64,000 nucleotides of DNA from Agromyces ramosus (GTDB lineage: Bacteria; Actinomycetota; Actinomycetes; Actinomycetales; Microbacteriaceae), in assembly GCF_030817175.1 (NCBI RefSeq), contig NZ_JAUSYY010000001.1, positions 1,736,001 to 1,800,000 on the forward strand. Reading direction: 5' to 3'. The notes beneath the pieces were generated by a model. That model ran no database searches and was not told where the DNA came from. It saw nothing but the letters and a program-made list of their open reading frames with translations. Both the position numbers and the translations under genes were made by a program. This document shows positions 49,734 through 57,268 of this stretch, in pieces. The stretch's first letter is position 1, and the number at the start of each line of letters is the position of its first letter.

Positions 49734-50519
49734 TCACGGCGTGTTCGGAGCCTGCCCGATGCCCAGCCACTCGTCGGGACCGCCGCGACGGCGCTCGGGT
49801 CCCCGATCGACCGTCGTGCTGGTGTCGCCCTGCTTCATGGATGCCAGTTGACGATCGACGTCGGCTTTCGCCGAGAGTGCAGCCAGCTGACGCTCGATGT
49901 CTGCATCCGGGGCCGCGGTGAGGTCTTTGAGAGCCCCGCTGGCGAGCAGTTCGTCGGTGGCGGCGGCTCGTGCCTGCATCTGGGCGACCCGGTCGCGCGC
50001 GCGCTCGAGGCTCGTGCCGACGTCGTTCATGTTCGAGCCGATGCCCGCCACTGCCTCGTTCGCACGCACCTGTGCTTCGGAGGCGGTGTAGGTCGCCTTG
50101 ATGGTCTCCTTCTCGACGCGGAATGCGGCGACCTGCTCGGCGAGACGACGCTCGCGTTCCTGCAGTTGCGCCGTCTGGTTCTGCAGCGCGGTGTACTGCT
50201 CCTGCAGCTTGGCGACCTGGTTCTCGAGCAGAGCGCGGCGTTCGAGTGCCGCGCGAGCGAGGTCCTCGCGGCCTTGAGCCAATGCCTCACGGGCCTGGTC
50301 ACCCAGCCGCTGGTAGCGGGTGCCCATCTCCTGCCCCTGCAGGTCGATGCGCTTCTTCGCCGTCGCCACCTCGGCGACCGCCTGGCGCACCTGCTGCAAG
50401 AGCTTCACCTGTTGCTCGTAGCTGTCGTCGAGGGTCTCTCTCGGGTCTTCGACCTTGTTGAGGACCTTGGTGGTCTTGCTCCGGAAGATGGTTCGGATGC
50501 GCGAGGTGTTGTCGCTCAT
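49734..50519 (-). CDS. PspA/IM30 family protein
   Basis: 261-residue coiled-coil protein of the PspA/Vipp1 (ESCRT-III-like) family, which assembles on stressed membranes. The N-terminal helix IRTIFRSKTTKVLNKVEDPRETL and the long alpha hairpin (about residues 30-185) are typical. The tail is Gly/Arg-rich. Its start overlaps the upstream membrane-protein gene by 4 nt, so the pair is co-translated. No clgR-type activator gene is adjacent. Confidence 0.9.
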   Translation of the reverse strand: MSDNTSRIRTIFRSKTTKVLNKVEDPRETLDDSYEQQVKLLQQVRQAVAEVATAKKRIDLQGQEMGTRYQRLGDQAREALAQGREDLARAALERRALLENQVAKLQEQYTALQNQTAQLQERERRLAEQVAAFRVEKETIKATYTASEAQVRANEAVAGIGSNMNDVGTSLERARDRVAQMQARAAATDELLASGALKDLTAAPDADIERQLAALSAKADVDRQLASMKQGDTSTTVDRGPERRRGGPDEWLGIGQAPNTP

Positions 50520-51127
50520 GGTCGGATCCCCTTGTCTCGAACGACGGCGGCGGTCGCCGACGGCGGCCGGGTCGGCTCGAAGCGTTCGTCTCGCCGATTG
50601 AGCCGGTGCAGTTCCTGCACGCCGGCATGCAGTGCGGCGACCTCGCGGTCGACGTCGGAGTGCAGCGTGGTGAGGGAGTCGTCGGTTGAGCCGGCGAGGC
50701 CCGACGCGACCGCCGAACGCAGTCGACGCACCAGTGCGGCGACCTGGTCGACGCGGCGGCCGGCGGCGGGCAGTTCCGCGGCCAGCACGGCGGAGTCCGT
50801 CTCGCTCTCCAGCAGTCGCAGCTGCAGATCCAGCGCGACGCTCTCCTCCTGGATGCGGCGGAAGAGTCGCGGGAGCTCGCCGCGCGGGCCTTCGCTGTGG
50901 CCTGCGAGCTCGACCGCGGCCTGCCCGCTGTCAAGGGTCTCCGCGAGTCGCACCCGCAGGAACAGGACCTTCCGCTGCGGACCGCGACTGAAGCCGGCCC
51001 GAGTTCGCAACGCCGTACCTGCGAGCGCCCGGTTGCGGCGGAGCCGTCGGTAGAGCGCTCGCCCGATGAGGACGACTGCCGCGACCACGGCGACGACGAA
51101 GATCAGGAACGTGACGAACATCCACAT
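50516..51127 (-). CDS. Single-pass membrane protein partnered with PspA
   Basis: 203-residue protein with an N-terminal TM helix (about 2-24, MFVTFLIFVVAVVAAVVLIG), a basic stop-transfer segment (RALYRRLRRNR), and a cytoplasmic region of predicted helices (about 60-185). The ATG at 51127 follows GGAAG by 5 nt; an open GTG extension to 51163 is less likely. Overlap with pspA suggests it tethers or controls PspA, analogous to PspM-type partners in mycobacteria, but I see no sequence evidence of homology. Confidence 0.8.
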   Translation of the reverse strand: MWMFVTFLIFVVAVVAAVVLIGRALYRRLRRNRALAGTALRTRAGFSRGPQRKVLFLRVRLAETLDSGQAAVELAGHSEGPRGELPRLFRRIQEESVALDLQLRLLESETDSAVLAAELPAAGRRVDQVAALVRRLRSAVASGLAGSTDDSLTTLHSDVDREVAALHAGVQELHRLNRRDERFEPTRPPSATAAVVRDKGIRP

Positions 51128-51301
51128 GAGGACTTCCACAGCCTCCACCTCTCGTCGTGCCACAGCCGAGTCGCAAACGCGATATAACGCAATCTACGCT
51201 TGCCGCGGCAGAAGCGTTAGCGCTCTCTGCGAATTCGAAGTGTCGGCGTCCCGGCTCGCCGCTCGAGAATCGAGCTCCGGGGTCGTGCCTACGATGGCCC
51301 C

Positions 51302-51841
51302 ATGCCCATCACGATCGACCTGCTGCCCGAGGCATCCGCCGCCGATGATGCTCTCGTCGAACGGCTCGCCGGTCTCGTGAACTCCGTGTACGAGACGAGC
51401 GAGGCGGGGCTCTGGGTCGCCGACGCCCGGCGAACGAACGAGCGCGACCTCGCTGAGCTCATCCGACGCGGTCAGGTCGGTGCGGCGACCACTGACGGGG
51501 TCATCGTCGGTGCCGTGCAGGTCAGGCAATTCGACGACACGACGGGACTCTTCGGGATGCTCGTGGCTGATCCCGAACGGCGAGGCGAAGGCATCGGCCG
51601 CGAGCTCGTCGCGTTCACCGAGCGCTGGGCACGGGAACGAGGACTGACGGCGATGCAGCTCGAGCTGCTCGTGCCGCGAGCGTGGTCGCATCCGTCGAAG
51701 CAGTTCCTGCAGGGCTGGTACGAACGCATCGGCTACCGCGTCGTGCGCACGACCAGCCTCGACGAGCGGTATCCCGAGCTGGCGCCCCAGTTGGCCACCG
51801 AGTGCGACCTCCTCATCTACCGCAAGGATCTCCCGGGGTAG
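51302..51841 (+). CDS. GNAT family N-acetyltransferase
   Basis: 179-residue acetyltransferase. The acetyl-CoA motif A is LVADPERRGEGIGRELVAF (about residues 85-105: Arg/Gln-x-x-Gly-x-Gly), followed by ERLG-like LQGWYERIGYRVVRTT. The substrate is unknown. The ATG lies 6 nt after TACGAT, with no ribosome site. The alpha/beta hydrolase gene follows 93 bp later under its own probable promoter. Confidence 0.9.
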   Translation: MPITIDLLPEASAADDALVERLAGLVNSVYETSEAGLWVADARRTNERDLAELIRRGQVGAATTDGVIVGAVQVRQFDDTTGLFGMLVADPERRGEGIGRELVAFTERWARERGLTAMQLELLVPRAWSHPSKQFLQGWYERIGYRVVRTTSLDERYPELAPQLATECDLLIYRKDLPG

Positions 51842-51934
51842 CCCGGTAGGGCCGAAGCCGCCTGCGTCAGTCGCGCCGCGGGCGGCCCCCGCACGGCCTG
51901 GACCACCCCGGCGAATTGGATAGGCTCGGCGGCG

Positions 51935-52690
51935 ATGACTCTCGCGCATGACCTCGACGGTGACGGCCCCGCCGTCGTCCTGCTCCATTCCTCAGTCTGC
52001 GATCGGCGCATGTGGCAGCGGCAGTCGGCGCTCCTCGTCGAAGCCGGCTACCGCGTGCTCCGCCCCGACTTCCAGGGCTTCGGCGAGAGCCCCGCGCCGT
52101 CGGCGGCCTATGAGGAGGTCGCCGACGTGCGCGAGCTGCTCGACTCGCTCGGGATCGATCGCGCGGTGGTCGTCGGATCGTCGATGGGCGGTCGTGTCGC
52201 GCAGGAGTTCGCGTCGCGCTGGCCGTCGCGCGTCGCCGGGCTGCTCCTGGTGTGCGCGGCGACGCGCCTGCTCGCGCCGACCCCCGACGTGCGCGCGTTC
52301 GGTGCCGAGGAGGACGCGCTGCTCGAAGCGGGCGACGTCGACGGCGCGGTCGCGCTGAACGTACGCACCTGGGTCGGGCCAGCGGCCACGGCCGAGACCC
52401 GCGAGTTCGTCGCGGCCATGCAGCGCCGGGCCTTCGAGGTGCAGCTCGCGGCTGGCGACGTCGCCGCCGAGCGCGAGGACTTCGACCTCGCCGACGTGAC
52501 TGCCCCGACCCTCGTGGTCTCCGGCGCCCACGACCTCGACTACTTCCACCGGATCGCCGCCCTGCTGGCAGACCGCATCCCGGGCGCCGAGTCGCGTGAG
52601 CTCGACTGGGCCGGCCACCTGCCGAACCTCGAAGACCCCCAGCGGTTCGACCCGCTGTTGCTCGAGTTCGTGCGCGGCGTTCACGGCTGA
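51935..52690 (+). CDS. Alpha/beta hydrolase
   Basis: 251-residue alpha/beta-fold hydrolase. The oxyanion HSSVCDRRMW follows strand 3; the nucleophile Ser83 lies in GSSMGG, Asp in SGAHDLDYF and His in DWAGHLPNLE. Close to 3-oxoadipate enol-lactonase-type hydrolases in general layout, but specificity is unknown. TAGGCT lies 8 nt before the ATG, suggesting a leaderless transcript. Its stop lies inside a hairpin shared with the convergent ROK gene. Confidence 0.9.
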   Translation: MTLAHDLDGDGPAVVLLHSSVCDRRMWQRQSALLVEAGYRVLRPDFQGFGESPAPSAAYEEVADVRELLDSLGIDRAVVVGSSMGGRVAQEFASRWPSRVAGLLLVCAATRLLAPTPDVRAFGAEEDALLEAGDVDGAVALNVRTWVGPAATAETREFVAAMQRRAFEVQLAAGDVAAEREDFDLADVTAPTLVVSGAHDLDYFHRIAALLADRIPGAESRELDWAGHLPNLEDPQRFDPLLLEFVRGVHG

Positions 52691-52739
52691 GGCAGCGCCG
52701 GCAGCGCCGGCAGCGCCGGCCCCGGGGCGCCTGCCTCAG
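52687..52739. terminator. Shared hairpin with tandem repeats between convergent genes
   Basis: CTGAGGCA (52687-52694) and TGCCTCAG (52732-52739) form the base of a stem that overlaps both stop codons. Inside are tandem copies of GGCAGCGCC and a pairing GGGGCGCC. Confidence 0.6.
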
Positions 52740-53905
52740 GCGGCGGCGAGCGGGTCGGCGAGCAGTGCAGCGAATGCGATCTCGGCCGCCCCGATCATGA
52801 GGCGGTCTTCGCCGAGCTCGGCCACGCGGATCGCGAGGTCCTCTGCCGCAGCAGGGAGCGCCTGGGCGGCAACCGCTCGCTCGAGCGCGCCCAGGTCCCG
52901 CTCGGCGATCGTGGCGAGGAATCCGCCGAGCACGACGAGCGACGGGTTCAGCACGTTGACCGCGTTGCTGAGCGCCGTCGCGAGGATGCGCCGCTGGCGT
53001 GCCAGCTCGTCGTCGACCGGCCGGGTGCCGGCCGACGAGAGCGCGGCGGCAAGGGTCGGCTCGTCGGCGTGCTCGAGGCCGGCCACCGCGAGCAGACGCG
53101 AGCGGCTGACCTCGTCTTCGAGCACGCCGTCGGCGGCGCGGCGGTCGCCGTCGGCCGCGATGCCCGGGCGGTTCTGGCCGAACTCGCCCGCGTAGCCGCC
53201 GGCGCCGCCCACAGGCATCCCGTGCACGATGAGGCCGCCGCCGATGCCGCTCGCGCCGCCGTTGAGGTAGACGAGGTCGTCGATGCCGCGCCCTGCGCCG
53301 AAGAGGTGCTCGGCGATCGCGCCGAGGCTCGCGTCGTTGGCGACGGCGGCCGGGAGGCCCGTGGCGTCTTCGACGAGGGTTCGGAGCGGGACATCCGTCC
53401 ACTGGAGGTGCGGCGCCCAGCGCACGAGCCCGTCGGTCGCGCGCACGAGCCCGGGGACCGCGAGCCCGACACCGACGAACCGGCCTTCGCGCAGCGGGCC
53501 CGCGGACCAGCGATCGCGAACGGATGCCACCAGCGCTGCGGTCTCCTCGGGCGTGGGCAGCCGCTCGACCTCGATGCGCTCGCGCACGGGAATGCGGCCG
53601 TCGATGCCCACGGCGGCGATCGTGATCGCGTCGACCTCGGGGTTCACCGCGATGGCCAGCACGTTCGAATCGGCCGCGACGACGGGAGAGGGCCGTCCGA
53701 CGCGGTTCGTGGGGTCGGGCGCCTGCTCGACGGCGAGGCCGAGCGACACGAGCTCGGCGACGAGTGACGCGACCGTCGATCGGTTGAGCCCGGTCGAAAC
53801 CGTCAGGCGTGCGCGGGACAGGGGTCCTTCGAGGTGCACGAGACCGAGCACTTTCGAGAGGTTTCGACGGTGGACGCCGTCGAAGGTGCCCGCCCGGTCT
53901 GTCAC
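52736..53905 (-). CDS. ROK family transcriptional regulator
   Basis: 389-residue repressor-type ROK protein: an N-terminal winged helix (about residues 8-75, RRNLSKVLGLVHLEGPLSRARLTVSTGLNRSTVASLV) followed by the sugar-kinase-like ROK domain (VGVGLAVPGLV, NDASLGAIAEHLFGAG, GGASGIGGGLIVHG). The zinc motif CxCGxxGC usually found after GEFGQ is replaced by a stretch without cysteines. It is divergent from the sugar-binding protein gene and probably controls it. The GTG start lies 6 nt after TAGAGT (minus strand), so leaderless. Confidence 0.92.
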   Translation of the reverse strand: MTDRAGTFDGVHRRNLSKVLGLVHLEGPLSRARLTVSTGLNRSTVASLVAELVSLGLAVEQAPDPTNRVGRPSPVVAADSNVLAIAVNPEVDAITIAAVGIDGRIPVRERIEVERLPTPEETAALVASVRDRWSAGPLREGRFVGVGLAVPGLVRATDGLVRWAPHLQWTDVPLRTLVEDATGLPAAVANDASLGAIAEHLFGAGRGIDDLVYLNGGASGIGGGLIVHGMPVGGAGGYAGEFGQNRPGIAADGDRRAADGVLEDEVSRSRLLAVAGLEHADEPTLAAALSSAGTRPVDDELARQRRILATALSNAVNVLNPSLVVLGGFLATIAERDLGALERAVAAQALPAAAEDLAIRVAELGEDRLMIGAAEIAFAALLADPLAAA

Positions 53906-53964
53906 GCGTCCACTCTAGGCGGGTCACAGGGTGATAACGGAGTGGCGCGCAGGATTTGTTGTGC

Positions 53965-53993
53965 TTGACCCCAAATCTGTACCGCCGTATATT
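53965..53993 (+). promoter_or_regulatory. Promoter of the sugar ABC/glycosidase operon
   Basis: TTGACC (53965-53970) and TATATT (53988-53993) with a 17-bp spacer, one of the best sigma-70-like promoters in the window. It gives a leader of about 45 nt. Confidence 0.8.
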
Positions 53994-54010
53994 CAAGACG
54001 TCCACACCAC

Positions 54011-54030
54011 TTTCGACGTTGACGTCGAAA
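54011..54030. promoter_or_regulatory. Palindromic operator candidate downstream of the sugar operon promoter
   Basis: TTTCGACGT-TG-ACGTCGAAA, perfect 9-bp arms, lying in the untranslated leader 16 bp before the start codon. A repressor (the ROK or the LacI protein of this locus) bound here would block transcription. Confidence 0.7.
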
Positions 54031-54045
54031 CTTTCGAGAGGTTCA

Positions 54046-55344
54046 ATGATGAACAGACGCAGCATCACGCGGCTCGTCACGCTGGGAGCCGTGGCCGCAC
54101 TGGCCGTCAGCACCCTCGCCGGGTGCGGTGCCGGGGGCGGTGACTCGGCTGACGGCTCGGTCAACCTGACCTTCTGGCACAACTCCACCACCGGCGACGG
54201 CAAGGCCTACTGGCAGCAGACGGCCGACGACTTCGAGGCGGAGCACCCCGGCGTGACCATCGAGATCCAGGCCATCCAGAACGAGGACATGGACGGCAAG
54301 CTCCAGACCGCCCTGAACTCCGGCGACGCGCCCGACATCTTCATGGCCCGCGGCGGCGGCAAGCTCGCGGCTGTGGTCGAGGCCGGTCAGGTGCAAGACC
54401 TCACCGATGCCCTCTCCGACGACACCAAGGCCGCGCTCGGCGAGGCATCACTTGCCGCGCTCTCCGTCGACGACAAGGTCTACGGCGTGCCGTCCTCCGT
54501 GCTGCCGGGCGGCATCTACTACAGCAAGGACCTCTTCGCCCAGGCAGGCATCACCGAGACGCCGACGACGTTCGACGAGTTGAGCGACGGTGTCGACAAG
54601 CTCAAGGCTGCGGGCATCGCCCCGATTGCGCTCGGTGCCAAAGACGCCTGGCCGGCAGCGCACTGGTACTACTTCTTCGTGTTGCGGGAGTGCTCGCAAG
54701 ACGTCGTGGCCGCGCTCGCGACCGACCCGAGCTTCTCCGACGAGTGCTTCCTGCGCGCCGGCGAGGACCTCGCGGACTTCGCCGCCACCGAGCCGTACAA
54801 CAACGGCTTCCTCACCACCACCGCTCAGCAGGGAGCCGGCTCTTCCGCGGGCCTGGTCGCCAACCACAAGGCCGCCATGGAGCTCATGGGCGCGTGGGAC
54901 CCCGGAGTGATCGCCTCGCTCACGCCCGACGAGCAGCCGCTGGCCGACCTCGGCTGGTTCCCCTTCCCCGCCGTCGACGGCGGTGACGGTGACGCCGGCG
55001 CGATGATGGGCGGCGTCGACGGGTACAGCTGCCACGTCGATGCACCGAAGGAATGCGCCGAGTTCCTCGAGTTCGCCTCGCAGAAGCAGCAGCAGGAGGC
55101 CTACGCCCAGGCGTTCGTCACGCTTCCCGCCAACAAGGATGCCCAAGGCGTCGTCACCGACCCCGCACTGCAGGAAGTGCTCGCCTCGTACAACGACGCG
55201 CCGTACGTCTCGGTGTGGCTCGACACGCTGCTCGGCCAGAACGTCGGCAATGCGCTCAACGTCGGCGTCGTCGACCTGCTCGCGGGCAAGGGCGACGCGC
55301 AGGGCATCGTCGACGCCGTCGAAGACGCCATCAAGAAGGGCTGA
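54046..55344 (+). CDS. Extracellular sugar-binding lipoprotein of an ABC transporter
   Basis: 432-residue solute-binding protein (cluster that carries oligosaccharides). The signal sequence ends in the lipobox LAGC with Cys27. The mature part starts VNLTFWHNSTTGDGKAYW and contains ALNSGDAPDIFMARGGG, features of the MalE-like family. GAGAGG precedes the ATG at 54046; a second ATG follows directly. First gene of an operon with two permeases, GH3 and GH43. The ligand is probably a xylo- or gluco-oligosaccharide, judging from the enzymes. Confidence 0.93.
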   Translation: MMNRRSITRLVTLGAVAALAVSTLAGCGAGGGDSADGSVNLTFWHNSTTGDGKAYWQQTADDFEAEHPGVTIEIQAIQNEDMDGKLQTALNSGDAPDIFMARGGGKLAAVVEAGQVQDLTDALSDDTKAALGEASLAALSVDDKVYGVPSSVLPGGIYYSKDLFAQAGITETPTTFDELSDGVDKLKAAGIAPIALGAKDAWPAAHWYYFFVLRECSQDVVAALATDPSFSDECFLRAGEDLADFAATEPYNNGFLTTTAQQGAGSSAGLVANHKAAMELMGAWDPGVIASLTPDEQPLADLGWFPFPAVDGGDGDAGAMMGGVDGYSCHVDAPKECAEFLEFASQKQQQEAYAQAFVTLPANKDAQGVVTDPALQEVLASYNDAPYVSVWLDTLLGQNVGNALNVGVVDLLAGKGDAQGIVDAVEDAIKKG

Positions 55345-55358
55345 GAGGCCCTCGCGAC

Positions 55359-56399
55359 ATGAGCGTTCGCACCAGCACTCCCGCACCGAGGCGAGCGCCG
55401 GCGGACGACGTGGGGGCCGGGGACGAGTCGTCCCCGGCCCTGCGTCGGGCCGGCGACCCGGCGCCATCGGCGCCGGGTCCGCGCAGCGGCCGGCGCGACT
55501 GGCGGAAGGCCCTCGAGATCACGGTGCTCGTCGGCCCGGCCCTCGTCGTCTTCCTCGGTTTCGTCATCTTCCCGGTCGTCATGGCCGGGTACTACGGATT
55601 CTTCCGGTGGAAGGGCTACGGCCCCCCGACTGACTTCATCGGCCTGCAGAACTACGCCACGATCTTCCAGGACCCGACCTTCCATGAGGCCCTCTGGCAC
55701 AACGTCGTCATCGTCGTGATGTCGCTCGTGCTGCAGGGGCCGATCGCGCTGCTGCTGGCGCTGCTGCTGAACCGCCCGATGCGGGGGCAGTCGGCGATCC
55801 GCGTGCTCATCTTCGTGCCGTACGTCATCGCCGAGGTCGTCGTCGGCACCGGCTGGAGCCTCATGCTGCAGAGCGACGGCGCGCTCAACGGGCTGCTCGA
55901 GAAGGTCGGGCTCGGCGCCCTCGCCGAAGACTGGCTCTCGAACCCTGCCCTGGCGATCTGGACCCTGCTCGCGATCATCACCTGGAAGTACATCGGCTTT
56001 GCCGTCATCCTCTTCCTCGCCGGACTCCAGGGCATCCCGCAGGAGCTCACCGAGGCCGCCCAGATCGACGGCGCCTCATACTGGCAGATCCAGCGCCGGA
56101 TCACGCTGCCGCTGCTGGGACCGACCCTGCGCATCTGGGCGTTCCTGTCGATCATCGGATCGCTGCAGCTGTTCGACCTCGTCTACATCATCTGGGGCCA
56201 GTACATCGCCTCGACCGCGGGTACCTCGACGATGGCGACGTACATGGTCGCCAACGGCCGCAATGCCGGCAACTACGGGTACGGCAACGCCGTGGCGGTG
56301 GTGCTGTTCGTCATCTCGCTCGTGGTCGCCCTCGTCTACCAGCGCTACGTGCTGCGTCGCGACACAGCCGGCGCCCTCACTGAACGGAGCGAGCGATGA
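55359..56399 (+). CDS. Sugar ABC transporter permease (MalF-type)
   Basis: 346-residue permease with a long Pro/Ala/Arg-rich cytoplasmic N-terminus (about 1-50) and six TM helices. The EAA loop that contacts the ATPase reads ELTEAAQIDGASYWQIQRRITLPLL (shown in part). It starts 14 bp after the binding-protein stop and ends overlapping the next permease by 4 nt. Confidence 0.94.
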   Translation: MSVRTSTPAPRRAPADDVGAGDESSPALRRAGDPAPSAPGPRSGRRDWRKALEITVLVGPALVVFLGFVIFPVVMAGYYGFFRWKGYGPPTDFIGLQNYATIFQDPTFHEALWHNVVIVVMSLVLQGPIALLLALLLNRPMRGQSAIRVLIFVPYVIAEVVVGTGWSLMLQSDGALNGLLEKVGLGALAEDWLSNPALAIWTLLAIITWKYIGFAVILFLAGLQGIPQELTEAAQIDGASYWQIQRRITLPLLGPTLRIWAFLSIIGSLQLFDLVYIIWGQYIASTAGTSTMATYMVANGRNAGNYGYGNAVAVVLFVISLVVALVYQRYVLRRDTAGALTERSER

Positions 56400-57268
56400 C
56401 CGCCTCGACCATCGCCATCCCGCAGGCCAGGCGGCCGCGCGGCAATGGCCGGTTGCCGTGGGGGAGCCCCGGCATCTACCTCGGCGCCGTCGTCGTGGTC
56501 GCGCTCATGCTCGCGCCGATCTTGTACATCATCATCGGCGGCTTCCGCACGAACGCGCAGATCACCGCCGATGCGTCGGGCCTGCCCTCGCCGTGGGTGA
56601 CGAAGAACTACGCCGAGGTGCTCGGCAGCACGACCTTCTGGGGCGAGGTGGCGAACTCCACGGTCGCCGCGGTCGTCACCACGCTCGGGGTCGTCGCGCT
56701 CGGCCTCATGGCCAGCTACGTGCTCGCGCGCTACCGGTTCCGGACGCGCGGGCTGCTGTACGCGGTCTTCGCCGCCGGCCTGATGTTCCCGATGACGGTC
56801 GCGATCACGCCCCTCTATCTCGTCGTGCGCAACCTCGGCCTGATGAACTCTATGGCCGGGATCATCCTGCCGCAGATCGCCTTCGCCCTGCCGGCGACGA
56901 TCATCATCCTCGTGCCGTTCCTCCGCGCCATCCCCGATGAGATCGAGGAGGCCGCCTCGATCGACGGATGCTCGCGCCTCGGCTTCTTCTGGAGGATGGT
57001 GGTGCCGTTGGCGTTGCCCGGCGTCATCACCGTGGGCATCCTCGCCTTCATCGCGAGCTGGAACAGCTACATCCTGCCGCTGTTCATCCTGAACAACGAG
57101 GCTGCCTTCACCCTGCCGCTCGGCGTGCAGGCCTTCGCCTCGCAATACTCGGTGGACACGGCCAAGGTGCTCGCCTTCACCTCGCTGTCGATGATTCCCG
57201 CCCTCATCTTCTTCAGCATCTTCGAGCGCCGCATCGTCGGCGGCCTGACCGGGGCGGTGAAGGGATGA
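56396..57268 (+). CDS. Sugar ABC transporter permease (MalG-type)
   Basis: 290-residue partner permease with six TM helices. EAA loop: EIEEAASIDGCSRLGFF followed by VVPLALPG. ATG overlaps the upstream permease stop (ATGA), and its own stop overlaps the GH3 start. No ATPase gene is in the cluster, so a shared MsmK/UgpC-type ATPase from elsewhere must energise the transporter. Confidence 0.94.
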   Translation: MTASTIAIPQARRPRGNGRLPWGSPGIYLGAVVVVALMLAPILYIIIGGFRTNAQITADASGLPSPWVTKNYAEVLGSTTFWGEVANSTVAAVVTTLGVVALGLMASYVLARYRFRTRGLLYAVFAAGLMFPMTVAITPLYLVVRNLGLMNSMAGIILPQIAFALPATIIILVPFLRAIPDEIEEAASIDGCSRLGFFWRMVVPLALPGVITVGILAFIASWNSYILPLFILNNEAAFTLPLGVQAFASQYSVDTAKVLAFTSLSMIPALIFFSIFERRIVGGLTGAVKG

